From Candidatus Hadersleviella danica (GTDB taxonomy: Bacteria > Chloroflexota > Anaerolineae > Promineifilales > Promineifilaceae), in the NCBI GenBank assembly GCA_016711405.1, contig JADJSZ010000089.1, positions 1 through 26,650 of the forward strand: 26,650 bases of DNA. Reading direction: 5' to 3'. The notes beneath the pieces are model-generated. The model saw only the letters and a program-made list of their open reading frames with translations, had not been told where the DNA came from and did not search any database. The translations under genes were made by a program, and so were the position numbers. Position 1 is the first letter of the stretch; every line of letters begins with the position of its first letter. Positions 7,871 through 18,172 of the stretch are shown in pieces.

Positions 7871-10800
7871 ATGAACTTAGCCTATTCTCCCTATGCCATG
7901 CCCGTATTGGTGGCGGCCGTGTTATCCACCTTCGTGGCTCTATACGTTTGGCCGCGCCGCCGTGTGGATGGGGCAACCCCCTTGGCGCTGATTGCGGCCG
8001 TGATTGCTGTCTGGTCTCTCGGCTATGCCCTTGAGATTATGGCCACCGATTTGGCGGGCAAGATATTTTGGGGCAAGAGCCAATACATCGGTATCACCTT
8101 TTCGCCCTATTTTTGGCTGGTATTTGCTGTGGCCTATACCCGGCAGGGGCAAATCCCGCCGTGGTTTCGCCTGCGCTGGCTGGCCATCCTGCCACTCATC
8201 ACCACCCTGCTCGCCTTCACCACCGAATGGCACGGCCTGATTTGGGCTACCACAAACATTAGCCAGCTCAATGGGCTGGCCGTATTGGGGGTGGAGTATG
8301 GGACGTGGTTCTGGCTCCATTTTGTCACCTCTTACCTCTTCCTCTTAACGGGAACCATTATTTTATTGCGCGGTCTTTGGCAAATGCAGGGGTTATACCG
8401 CGCTCAAATTGTGGCCATGTTGGTGGCTACCCTTACGCCGTGGGTCAGCAATATCCTCTTTTTTGCCAATCTCAGCCCCATACCCGGCTTGGATTTAACC
8501 CCGTTTGCGTTTACGGTGACAGTGGTGGCCTTGGCGTGGGCTATTTTTGGCTATCGGCTGGTAGATATTGCCCCCATTGCCCGCGATTTGGTGGTGGATG
8601 GGATGCGCGAAGGGGTGGTGGTGGTCAATGCCCAGCGGCGTATTGTGGATCTAAATCCAGCGGCGGCGCGGGTCATCGGCTTGTCTGTTTCGCAGGCGAT
8701 TGGCAAGGGGGCGGAGGATGTGTTGGCTCCGTGGCCACATCTGTTTGATTATTTGGCCACGGCCGCTGAAGCGCAAGATGAGATAACCATTGGGCAAGGG
8801 GAGGCGCAACTGCGCTATGCGGTGGGCATTGCCCCACTGTATGACCGCCAGCAACGGCCGCTCGGCCACATTATTACCCTGCGCGAAGGAGGGCAAGCGG
8901 CCGTGCCCGCTCGGCCGCGCATGGTGCGTACCGAGCAAGCCTTGGGCAAGGTGGATGTCGCGGCCGAGGTCAATCCCCCTCCGCTATTTGGCGCAATCCC
9001 ATCTTCAGTGCTATCGCCAATTTCCTCATCCCGCCCCCCCAGAAAGATGTGCAAGCCCTTGTGGGAGAGAGTTTGCTCCTCAGCCAATTGTTGGAGCGAG
9101 CGTTCACCTCCATGCTCCGCTTTGCCGTTGTTTTGGCTGTCTTGGCCTTGATTATTGTGGCCCCCGGCATGGCCAACAATGGCGTGGCGGGTCAAGTTTT
9201 CCTCATTTTTACAGGAGGTGTCGTCACCCTAGCCTTCCTCAGTTTGGCTCGGCAAATCAAATTCCTTTATCGCGTTCGCTTTTTTCTGTTGCTCTTTTAC
9301 GCCATCGCCTTGGTTGAATTGGTCAACTATGGGTACTCCATCGAAGCCTTTACCTTCTTTCTCACTCTTGGGGCATTGGCCATTTTGCTCCAAGGGATGC
9401 GCGGGGGATTGGCCATTGCCCTGTTTGCTTTTGCCACACTAGGGGTCATGGGTTGGCTCATTGGCTCAGGGCTGTACCAACCCTTGGCCATTCCGGCCTA
9501 CATCGAAGCACCCCCCACAAATTTGTCCTTTGGGGCGGCTGGGCTGGTGGTTTTTGCGGCCAATGGAGCCATGCTAACGGTGATGATTACGATTTTGCTC
9601 CAGAGCGTGAACCGGGCATGGTGGCAGGAGACACAAGCGAAAAATCTGGTGCAACAAGAGCGGGATTTGCTCGACCAGCGGGTGACGGAGCGTACCCAGC
9701 AATTGCGCGATAGCGAAGCATATCTGCGCTCGTTTATCAACAGCACCCCCGCCATTCTGGTGCAGATAGATGCGGCGTATCAGGTGCTGTTTACCCATGT
9801 GCCGGGGATTGCGGATAGTGAATTAGAATCTCAGCGGGGAGCCAATTTGTTTGATTTTATCCCTCCCGAACAGCACGAGATGGTTCGCAATGCGCTCCAA
9901 CCTGTTTTTGAGGATGGTGTGACTGTGCAGTATGAATCTGCAGGTTTCCAGCCACGCTTGGGGCAAATGCGGCAATATCTGACCAATGCCGCACCGATTA
10001 TGGAAGGGGAGCGAGTGCGGTCGGTGTTGTTGGTGAACACCGATATTACGGAGCAAAAAGAAGCCGAAGTGGCTCTGACGCGCTTGACGCAGGAGCAGAA
10101 GGTTATTTTGGACAACACGGCCGCCGCCATCTTCATGCAAAAGATAGGCATACCGTGTGGGCCAACCCTGCGGCCGAACGGCTGACAGGCTATACCCTTG
10201 CCGAAGCCCAAACCCTACCCGGTAGAGCCATCCATGCCACCCCCGAATCGTATGCCGCCTTTGCCCAGTTGGTGGTGGATCCATTGGATAGAGGCGAACG
10301 GGCAACCACCGAAATTCAATTGCGGCGCAAAAATGGCGAATTGCGCTGGGTGGAAATTACGGGGCAATGTATCAACCCTGCCAACCCACGCGGAGATGGG
10401 ATTTTGTGGATTATGCAGGATATTACCGAGCGCAAGGAAGCGGAACTGGCGCTCCAGCAAACTGTGCAAGAGTTGAAACGGCTAACGGCCGAGCAAAAAA
10501 TTATTTTGGACAACGCCGCCACCGCTATTTTCATGCAAAAGGGGTATCAGGTGGTATGGGCCAACCCCGCCACGCAAACGTTGCTGGGTTACACGGCCGA
10601 CGAAATGCGCGACCTGCCCACCGTTACCTACCACCCCTCGCCCGAAGCGTATGAAGCAACCTACCCTCTTGTGGCGCCACTCATGGATAGGGGAGAATTG
10701 GTTTCGGCCGAGATTCAGGTGCGCCACAAAGAAGGGTTTTTGCGTTGGGTGACACTTACAGGCCAAGCCATCAACCCCGCCCGCGTGCGCGAAGATGGCA

Positions 10801-11609
10801 TTTTGTGGATTATGCAAGACATTAGCGAGCGCAAGCAGGCCGAGTCGGTGTTGCAAGCGTATGCAGAACAATTGGCCATTGCCCGCGACCAAGCGCTGGA
10901 GGCGAGCAAGTACAAGAGCTTGTTGCTGGGCAAAGTGAGCCACGAACTGCGTACCCCATTGGGGGGTATTCTCGGGTATGCCGAATTATTGCGCGATGAG
11001 ATTGCGGGGCCGTTGGCTCCAGACCAGCGCGAATTTGTGGCTTACATGATTGAGGCAACCAAACATCTCAATAGCCTCATTACCGATTTGCTAGACCAAG
11101 CCCAAATCGAACAGGGGACGGTTAAAATTGCGCCACGCCCTGTACATTTGCCCAATACCACCTTCTTTTTGCGCGATTTGCTCCAACCGCTGGCGGCTAA
11201 GAAGGGGTTGGATTTTGTGCTAGAAACAGACCCCGAGTTGCCCCACAATATCATTGCTGATGAGAAGCGGTTGCGCCAAATTGTTATCAATTTAGCCAGC
11301 AATGCGATTAAATTCACCGAGACGGGCATGGTTAAAGTGGCTCTGCAACGGTTAGGAAGCGCACAGTGGCAAATCGAAATTAACGATACTGGCCCCGGCA
11401 TTGAACCCGAGGCGCAAAAGCGGATTTTTGATTCGTTTTGGCAGGTAGATGGCTCGCCCAGTAGTTTGCACAAGGGGTATGGTTTGGGGCTTTCTATTGT
11501 GCAACAGTTGGTCGTGTTGATGGGAGGGACGATTGAAGTGAGCAGTGAACTCGGCCGTGGCAGTAAGTTTGTGGTAGTGCTACCACTGGTAATGAGTCAT
11601 GAGGCATGA
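7871..11609 (+). CDS. HK1: 7TM-PAS-membrane-multi-PAS sensor histidine kinase, two frameshifts
   Basis: Three reading frames join into one kinase of about 1,245 residues. The order is a 7TM histidine-kinase input domain (7871 to about 8560), PAS (about 8580-8880), a second hydrophobic block of about six membrane segments (about 9110-9600), a coiled coil, three PAS domains (about 9710-10830, the last two containing the repeated AIFMQK motif), then HisKA and HATPase_c. The phosphorylated His is in KVSHELRTP at 10941-10943. N box (NAIKF), G1 (DTGPGIEPE), F (FDSFW) and G2 (GYGLGLS) boxes are present. Repairs are one T missing at 8987-8989 and one A missing at 10139-10142. The ATG at 7871 is preferred to TTG at 7853. 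No receiver domain is attached; receiver-only RR1 follows. It may alternatively be two genes if the first shift is real. Confidence 0.8.
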
Positions 11610-11622
11610 GTGCGGTGAAAAA

Positions 11623-11690
11623 AGTACGAAATACGAAGTATGAAGTACGAAATTACTCGAGGAGCGCCGTAATTCGTACTTCGTAATTCA
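11623..11690. repeat. Heptamer hairpin repeat (TACGAAG / CTTCGTA)
   Basis: TACGAAA/TACGAAG/TATGAAG heptamers are followed, after a spacer of about 14 bases, by reverse-complement TTCGTAC/TTCGTAA heptamers. The same element type stands at 23633-23708. It lies between HK1 and RR1, so any transcript through both carries this hairpin. Confidence 0.85.
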
Positions 11691-11729
11691 TTTGCAATTT
11701 GCACCTCGTCCTTTTGCAAGGAGATTTGA

Positions 11730-12107
11730 ATGTCCAGCCCCTTTATTTTGATTGTTGAAGACGATACCCATTTAGCACATATTTTTACGCTTACCCTGCG
11801 TTCGATTGGTTTAGAGACCAAAAATATCACCGACGGCCGACTTGCTTTGGAGTATTTGGCCGACCACACCCCCGATTTGGTGTTATTGGATCTCAATTTG
11901 CCCAATGCCAGTGGGCTAGACATTTTGCATTACATTCGGCACATTCGCCAGTTAGATGGGTTGCCCGTTATTTTGGCCACGGCCGATGACCGCATGGGCG
12001 AAACCCTGCGCCCCGAAGTGGATTTGCTCCTCCTCAAACCCGTCAGCCCTGAACAATTGCGCTTACTGGTCGGCCGGTTGCTATCCAAAACCAAAGATGG
12101 TAACTAG
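11730..12107 (+). CDS. RR1: receiver-only response regulator (CheY-like)
   Basis: A single receiver domain of 125 residues. The acidic pair is E-D-D in ILIVEDD (about 8-12), the phospho-acceptor Asp is in LVLLDLNLP (about residue 53), the conserved Thr is in ILATADD, and the Lys is in LLKPVSPEQ. No output domain follows, so it signals by protein contact or acts in a phosphorelay. An AAGGAGA Shine-Dalgarno lies 6 bases before the ATG. It follows HK1 by 120 bp and precedes HK2 by 54 bp; HK1 is the likely phosphodonor. It is clearly paralogous to RR2 at 16117, sharing the ILATADDR and KPVSPEQLRLL motifs. Confidence 0.93.
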   Translation: MSSPFILIVEDDTHLAHIFTLTLRSIGLETKNITDGRLALEYLADHTPDLVLLDLNLPNASGLDILHYIRHIRQLDGLPVILATADDRMGETLRPEVDLLLLKPVSPEQLRLLVGRLLSKTKDGN

Positions 12108-12161
12108 TCCAGCCGAAGGTCTACCCCCGAAACCGCCTCTCTTTTTAGACGGAGAACCTAA

Positions 12162-15100
12162 ATGAAACTCGAATCTGTCAGCCCTCCCAACGAAACATGG
12201 AACAACACCGTGCGCCAAGGGCTGTATGCCCACAACCGCGAACAAGTCGGAAGCCGCCACTTTGAGGAGCTGTCCGTGATTTTGCGCAATGATGACGAGG
12301 AAGTTGTGGGGGGGGTACTGGGCGGTTCCATTTGGGGGTGGATGATTATTGAGACATTTTGGGTAGATAAAGCTGTGCGCGGGCAGGGCTACGGCCGCCA
12401 ACTTCTCCTCCGCGCCGAAGAAATTGCCCGCCAGCGGGCTTGCACCGATCTCATTTTAGAGACCTTCAGCTTCCAAGCGTTGCCCTTCTACAAAAAACTG
12501 GGCTACGCCGTTTATGGCCAGCTCGATGGCTTCCCCGCTGGGCACACCCGCTACTCGCTCCGCAAGCGGTTGGGGGAAGAGGCTCCCACGCTGGCCGAAA
12601 AAACGGCCGCGCCCGATTGGCAAGCCCTGCACACCCTCCAAACCCACAAAACAGCCACCGACGAAAGCTACGCCGACATTCAGCACCAAATTATGTTGGA
12701 TTTGCTCCAGCGGCAAGATTTAGACGAACTGCTGGTGCGCATTGTAGACCACGCGGCCGTTTTGCTCGATGCCCCCTACGGCGAAATCATGTTGCTCGAT
12801 GGGGACGAGTTGGTCGTGCGGGCGTACACCAGCAACCAAGACTTTTTGGTGGGCGATAGGGTGCGCCGGGGCGAGGCACTTGTCACATGGCGGGCTTTTG
12901 ATACCCACCAACCCGCCCTTGTGGATGATTATTTCTCGTGGTCGGGGCGGCGGGTGTTGTACGAAGGGGCGCAACTCGCGGCCGTGGCCGATTTTCCCAT
13001 TATGCACGGCGAACAATGCATCGGTGTGCTGGCTATGGCTCGCACCACCCCCGATTACCCCTTCAACGCTGAAAATGTGCGCCGGGGGATGCAATTCTCC
13101 CAACTGGTTGCCTTGGTGCTGGACAATGTTCAGCTACACACCACGGCCGCCCAAGAGTTGGCCGAACGCAAAGAAGTCGAGCGCACCCTCAACCAACTCT
13201 ACCAAGTGATGGCCTCCCCCTACAACAACTTAGAAGAGCAATTCACCAATGCCCTCAAAGTAGGTGTGGAGCTATTGGGGGTGCAAATGGGCATTATCAG
13301 CCGCATCGAGGGGAAGAATACATCGTCCAATACACCCATGCCCAAGCTAACGGATTCCCGTAGGCCAGCACCTTTCCCTTCCAACAAACCCTGTGCGAAA
13401 TTACCTACCAAACCGATGACTTGGTCACGATTGAGGATATGCCCAATCTATTTACCACACCCATCCCTGTTACCAAAACTTCGGTCTCGAAACCTATATT
13501 GGAATTCCCCTTTATGTCCAAGGCGAACGCTTTGGCACGCTCAATTTCTCCAGCCCGACCGTGCGCCCCACCCCTTTTAGCAATGCCGAAAAAGAGTTCC
13601 TCTTGCTCATGGGGCAATGGGTGAGTACCGAGTTAGAAAAACAGTTCTCGGCCGATAACCTCCGCCAGAGCGAAGAGCAATTCCGCACCTTGGTCAGCAA
13701 CATCCCCGGCATCACCTACCGCTGTTTGGCCGATGAGAACTGGACAATGTTCTTTATAAGCGAGGCCACACTGGAAGTGACGGGCTATCCAGCGGCCGAT
13801 TTTCTGCACAACAACGTCCGCTCCTTCAACGAAATTATTCACCCCGACGACCGAGACTCTGTCAACGAAATGGTTCTGCGCGGAATAAACGACGAGGCCA
13901 ATTACAGCTTCGACATCGAATATCGCATCATCCATGCCAGCGGTGAAGTGCGCTGGGTGCGCGAAAAAGGGCGCGGTATTTACGATGAACAAAATAATCT
14001 GCGCTTTTTAGATGGGGCCATTTTCGACATTACCAAACGCAAACAAACAGAAGACCAACAACGCGCTACCCTCGCCGCCATTCCCGACCTCATGTTTCGC
14101 TTGGATAAAAGCGGCCGTTTCTTAGATTACCACGCCCCCGACCAAGATAAGTTGATGCTGAACCCCGAGGACTTTATCGGCCGTCACTTAACCGAAGTCC
14201 TGCCTGCGGCCGTGGCCGAGCAATTGACCCAAGCCCTCCAACAAGTTTACACCACCGACCACCCCACCCAATTCGAGTATCAACTGCACTTGCCCACAGG
14301 TCTGGCCGAATTCGAGGGGCGTGTGGTGGCCATTAACGATGCCGAAGCCTTGGCCTTGGTGCGCGATATTACCGCCAACAAAGAGGCGGAGCGCACCCGC
14401 CTAAGCTTGCTGGAAGAACTAACCCAACTCACCACCCAGCAAAAAATCATTCTGGACAATGCCCCAGCGGCCATTTTTATGCAAAAAGAGCGCACGATTA
14501 TTTGGGGCAACCGCGCCACCGAACAAGTGTTGGGTTACACGGCCGAAGAAATGCGCCACCTCCCCAACGTCACCTACCACGTCTCCCCCGAATCCTATGC
14601 CGAATTTGGGGCACGTACCATACCCACCCAAGAACGGGGCGAAATCTCCCACGCCGAAATCCAAGTGCGCCGCAAAGATGGGGCTGTGCGCTGGGTCTAT
14701 GTCACGGGCCAAGCCATCAACCCCCAACGGGTGCGGGAAGACGGGGTGTTGTGGATTATGCAAGATACGACTGAGCTAAAAGAGGCCCAACTCGCCCTGC
14801 AACAAACAGCCGACCGCCTCGCCGAAGCGCAAGCCCTCGGCCGTATGAGCAACTGGGAACTTGACATCGTGACAGGGGAAGTACTGTGGGCCAAAGAGCA
14901 TTACACCCTCTTTGGTGTTTCTCCCCAAACCTTTATCCCCACCACCCCCAATTTCCGCTCCTGTATTCACCCCGACGATTTACTTATTATTGACCAAGCC
15001 CGCGACGACATATACATGGGCAAACCCTACAACTTAGAGTATCGCATCATTCGCCCCGACGACGGCCGTGTGCGCCACATGCACAGTTGGGCCAAACGCA

Positions 15101-15930
15101 TCACCAACGACCAAGGCGAGCTGATCCGTTTGGTGGGGGTGGTGCAAGATGTGACTGAGCGCAAAGAAATCGAAGCCACCATTCGCGCCTATGCCAATGA
15201 CCTAGCCATTGCCCGCGACCAAGCCCTTGCGGCCAGCAAATACAAGAGCCTGCTCCTGAGCAAAGTCAGCCACGAACTGCGTACCCCCTTGGGGGGCATT
15301 CTCGGCTATGCCGAGCTATTGCGCGATGGGCTGGTGGGTGAATTACAGCCCGAGCAACAAAGGTTTGTCATGCAAATCGTGCGTAGCTCCCAACACCTCA
15401 ACGGGCTGATTGCCGACTTGCTCGACCAAGCCCAAATTGAGCAAGGCTCCCTCAAAGTTATCCAAGAACCCTTCATTCTTGCCCCCATGGCCAACTTCTT
15501 AGAAGGGTTGTTGCAACCATTGGCGGCCGAAAAAGGGTTGGCCTTCGCCATGCACACCGCCCCCACCCTGCCCGAAATGATGATGGGTGACGAGCGGCGG
15601 CTTCGCCAAATCATCATCAACCTGACCAACAACGCCATTAAGTTTACGGCCGCAGGGGAGGTACAGGTGCATCTCCAACTGGCCGCCGAAGAAGGTTGGA
15701 TCATTCGCGTGCAAGATACAGGGCAAGGCATTTCCCCCGAATCGCAGAGCAAGATATTCGATTCGTTTTGGCAAGAGGATGGCTCGGCCGTGAGTGCCCA
15801 AAAAGGGTATGGGTTGGGTTTGTCCATTGTCCACCATCTGGTACAGTTAATGGAGGGGCGCATCGAAATCGAAAGCGCACTCGGCCGAGGAAGTACCTTC
15901 ACTGTCTGGTTGCCCTTCAAGGCATTCTAA
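12162..15930 (+). CDS. HK2: GNAT-GAF-GAF-PAS4 histidine kinase fusion, with frame lesions
   Basis: One intact frame (12162 to about 13312) encodes a complete GNAT acetyltransferase (about residues 1-140; acetyl-CoA loop VRGQGYGRQLLL, C-terminal FYKKLGY...HTRYSLRKRL), a GAF domain (about 185-330) and the start of a second GAF. The second GAF crosses three lesions: one G missing at 13310-13313, a TAG at 13361, and one C missing at 13460-13462. The frame ending at 15930 then gives the end of this GAF (FGLETYIGIPLYV), four PAS domains (about 13670-15160), HisKA (His at 15271-15273 in KVSHELRTP) and HATPase_c with DTGQGIS and GYGLGLS. The start ATG has GGAG 11 bases upstream. The C-terminal kinase and AIFMQK-type PAS are close paralogues of HK1. 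RR2 follows. GNAT fused to a sensor kinase is unusual; its substrate is unknown. Confidence 0.82.
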
Positions 15931-15948
15931 GGAACGTCACGGTTTTAG

Positions 15949-16047
15949 CTCTTTTTTAACGCAAAGTCGCAAAGAGGCAAAGGGCGCAAAGAAACTCCTG
16001 AACCCTTTGCGCCTTTGCACCTTAGCGTCTTTGCGTTAAAAAAAGAG
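15949..16047. repeat. Long palindromic element of CGCAAAG units (copy D)
   Basis: Left arm: CTCTTTTTTAACGCAAAG followed by more GCAAAG-type heptamers. Right arm: CTTTGCG-type heptamers ending CTTTGCGTTAAAAAAAGAG. The arms are about 43 bp and pair imperfectly around a centre containing CTCCTGAACC. A related copy, inverted, is at 19365-19445 and shares that centre. It sits between HK2 and RR2. Confidence 0.85.
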
Positions 16048-16116
16048 GTTTGTTTGCTTTATTGACGTACTAATCCTAACCATCATCACATCCACCGTAA
16101 CCGGAGTTTTTTTTAG

Positions 16117-16491
16117 ATGAGACAACCCATCGCCCTCATTGTTGAAGATGATGCCCAATTGGCCGAAATCTTCGCCTTTACCTTGCGTTCCATCCAACTT
16201 ACCACCGCCCATGCGGCTGATGGACAAGCCGCCCTGTCCTATTTGGCCACCCATGTACCCGATTTGGTTCTGCTCGACTTACACTTGCCCCACACCAATG
16301 GCACCGAAATTTTGCGCACCATCCGCGCCGATGAACGGCTCAAAGATATCCCCGTCATTTTGGCCACGGCCGATGACCGTCTGGCCGAAACGGTGCGCAC
16401 CAGTGCCGATTTAACCCTCCACAAACCTGTCAGCCCCGAACAGTTGCGCTTGCTGGCCACCCGGTTGCTCTCGCGCACCAAGAGTGCTTAA
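16117..16491 (+). CDS. RR2: receiver-only response regulator (CheY-like)
   Basis: A 124-residue stand-alone receiver with the same architecture as RR1: EDD in ALIVEDD, phospho-acceptor Asp in LVLLDLHLP (about residue 52), Thr in ILATADDR and Lys in LHKPVSPEQLRLL. GGAG lies about 11 bases before the ATG, with a T-rich stretch between. It ends the HK1-RR1-HK2-RR2 locus, and a strong terminator follows 27 bp after its stop. The likely phosphodonor is HK2, but cross-talk with HK1 is plausible because the kinase cores and the receivers are both duplicated. Confidence 0.93.
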   Translation: MRQPIALIVEDDAQLAEIFAFTLRSIQLTTAHAADGQAALSYLATHVPDLVLLDLHLPHTNGTEILRTIRADERLKDIPVILATADDRLAETVRTSADLTLHKPVSPEQLRLLATRLLSRTKSA

Positions 16492-16518
16492 AAGCGTCTC
16501 GCCAAACGCCTTTTGCCC

Positions 16519-16554
16519 ACGGCCGTGCCTGAACTCAGGCACGGCCGTTTTTAT
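16519..16554 (+). terminator. Rho-independent terminator built on ACGGCCGT
   Basis: A perfect 14-bp stem (ACGGCCGTGCCTGA and its reverse complement) with a 2-base spacer is followed by TTTTTATTTG. Each arm contains the over-represented octamer ACGGCCGT. It closes the two-component locus. Confidence 0.88.
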
Positions 16555-16606
16555 TTGTTGGTATAATCTACCTCGTGTTCCTGCCACAACACCCATTCAC
16601 AAGGGC

Positions 16607-16732
16607 GTGTTTCATTCGGTTAGAGATGGGCGGTAGGGGTAGGCCTTGTGCCTACCCAAAATCTCGGTTAAACCAACATCTAGGGCAACCACAAGGGTTG
16701 CCCCTACGACCGCCTCAACAGAGATGAAACAC
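16607..16732. mobile_element. MITE-like nested element with 75-bp core (copy A)
   Basis: The 75-bp core at 16633-16707 has terminal inverted repeats GTAGGGG...CCCCTAC and contains two hairpins: one around GGTAGGCCTTGTGCCTACC and one around GGGCAACCACAAGGGTTGCCC. It is wrapped in an outer inverted pair GTGTTTCAT (16607-16615) and ATGAAACAC (16724-16732). There is no coding capacity. An inverted copy of the core lies at 18169-18243, on the other side of fumarase. Movement would need a transposase in trans, none of which is in the window. Confidence 0.8.
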
Positions 16733-16776
16733 ACCCATTCACAATTCACAATTACCCATTCACAATTCACAATTCC
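16733..16776. repeat. Heptamer tandem repeat (TTCACAA)
   Basis: Repeated CATTCACAATTCACAATT units lie just upstream of the fumarase start. The 14-mer ACACCCATTCACAA also occurs on the other side of the MITE-like element (16589-16602), which suggests that the element inserted into this repeat or duplicated part of it. Confidence 0.8.
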
Positions 16777-16789
16777 CTCGAGGTATCCC

Positions 16790-18172
16790 ATGACAACCTA
16801 TCGCATTGAAAAAGACACAATGGGCGACGTAAACGTGCCCGATGACAAGTATTGGGGAGCCCAAACCCAGCGCAGTTTGGAGAACTTTAAAATTGGCGGG
16901 CACAAAATGCCCCGCGAAATCATCTACGCCTTTGCCATTCTGAAGAAAGCGGCCGCCTTGGTCAACGTCGAATTGGCGGGCTTCTCGGCCGAAAAAGCGC
17001 AAGCCATCGCCACGGCGTGTGATGAGATTTTGACGGGGCAACACGACGACCAATTCCCGCTTGTCGTGTGGCAAACTGGCTCGGGCACGCAGAGCAACAT
17101 GAACCTGAACGAGGTGATTGCCAACCGCGCCACCGAAATTTTGGGGGGCGACTTCCGCAAGGAGAAGCTGGTCAAGGCCAACGACGATGTCAACAAGAGC
17201 CAAAGCTCCAACGACACCTTCCCCACGGCCATGCACATTGCCGCTTATGGCAAAATCGTGGATGAGATGCTCCCCAAGGTGCAACTGTTGCACGACACCT
17301 TGGCCAGTAAGTCGGCCGAATACGCCTCTTTGGTGAAAACAGGGCGCACCCATTTGATGGATGCCACCCCCCTGACACTCGGGCAAGAGTTCAGCGGCTA
17401 CGCCATGCAACTGCAACGAAGCATGGAGGCCATTCGGGACAGTTTGGTGCGTTTGCAGGAGCTGGCACTGGGGGGCACGGCCGTCGGCACGGGCTTGAAC
17501 ACCCCCGTGGGGTATGATGTGGCCGTGGCCGCCAAAATTGCCGAACTGACAGGCCATCCGTTTGTGACGGCCGCCAACAAATTTGAGGCATTGAGCGCCC
17601 ATGACGCGATGGTGGAGATTAGCGGCTCGCTCAAACGGCTGGCGGTCAGCCTGATGCACATTGGCAACAACATTCGCTTGCTGGCCAGTGGGCCGCGCAC
17701 AGGCATTGGCGAGATTAGCTTGCCCGAGAATGAACCCGGTAGTTCGATTATGCCCGGCAAGGTCAACCCGACCCAATCGGAGGCGTTGACGATGGTGTGC
17801 GCCCAAGTGATTGGCAATGATACGGCCGTTTCCGTGGCGGGCACGCACGGCCATTTCCAACTGAATGTCTTCAAGCCCGTCATCGCCTTTAATGTGCTGA
17901 CGAGTGCCCAATTGTTGGGCGATGCGTGCCAGAGCTTTAACGACAATTGCGCCATCGGCATTGAGCCGAACCCTGTGCGGATTGATGAGTTGGTGAATAA
18001 GAGTTTGATGTTGGTCACTTCGTTGAACAGCCGCATTGGGTATTACAAAGCGGCCGAGATTGCCCAAAAAGCGCACCGCGAACACACGACGCTGAAGGAG
18101 GCGACGCTGGCTCTGGGCTACCTGACGGCCGAGGAGTTTGATGAGACGGTGGTGCCAAGCAAAATGGTGTAG
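16790..18172 (+). CDS. fumC: Fumarate hydratase, class II
   Basis: Class II fumarase (EC 4.2.1.2), which interconverts fumarate and L-malate in the TCA cycle as a cytoplasmic homotetramer. It has 460 residues, the usual family length. Evidence: the N-terminal RIEKDTMGDVNVPDDKYWGAQTQRS stretch, GSGTQSNMNLNEV at about 100, the KSQSSNDTFPTA block near 140, and the superfamily signature G-S-S-I-M-P-G-K-V-N-P from residue 317 carrying the catalytic Ser loop. The ATG at 16790 is chosen because family homology starts there; the frame is open upstream, but that part is repeat DNA. A GAGG precedes the start by 6 bases. The stop codon TAG (18170-18172) overlaps the end of the 75-bp mobile repeat, so insertion may have trimmed the last few residues. 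Confidence 0.96.
   Translation: MTTYRIEKDTMGDVNVPDDKYWGAQTQRSLENFKIGGHKMPREIIYAFAILKKAAALVNVELAGFSAEKAQAIATACDEILTGQHDDQFPLVVWQTGSGTQSNMNLNEVIANRATEILGGDFRKEKLVKANDDVNKSQSSNDTFPTAMHIAAYGKIVDEMLPKVQLLHDTLASKSAEYASLVKTGRTHLMDATPLTLGQEFSGYAMQLQRSMEAIRDSLVRLQELALGGTAVGTGLNTPVGYDVAVAAKIAELTGHPFVTAANKFEALSAHDAMVEISGSLKRLAVSLMHIGNNIRLLASGPRTGIGEISLPENEPGSSIMPGKVNPTQSEALTMVCAQVIGNDTAVSVAGTHGHFQLNVFKPVIAFNVLTSAQLLGDACQSFNDNCAIGIEPNPVRIDELVNKSLMLVTSLNSRIGYYKAAEIAQKAHREHTTLKEATLALGYLTAEEFDETVVPSKMV

Noticed and set aside
16562..16567. TATAAT as a fumC promoter
   Set aside because: It is just after the terminator with no recognisable -35 at 16-18 bp spacing and over 200 bp from the start; possible but not supported.
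16646..16789. Longer N terminus for fumarase from an ATG-less upstream extension
   Set aside because: These codons are the MITE core and TTCACAA repeats; family homology begins at 16790.
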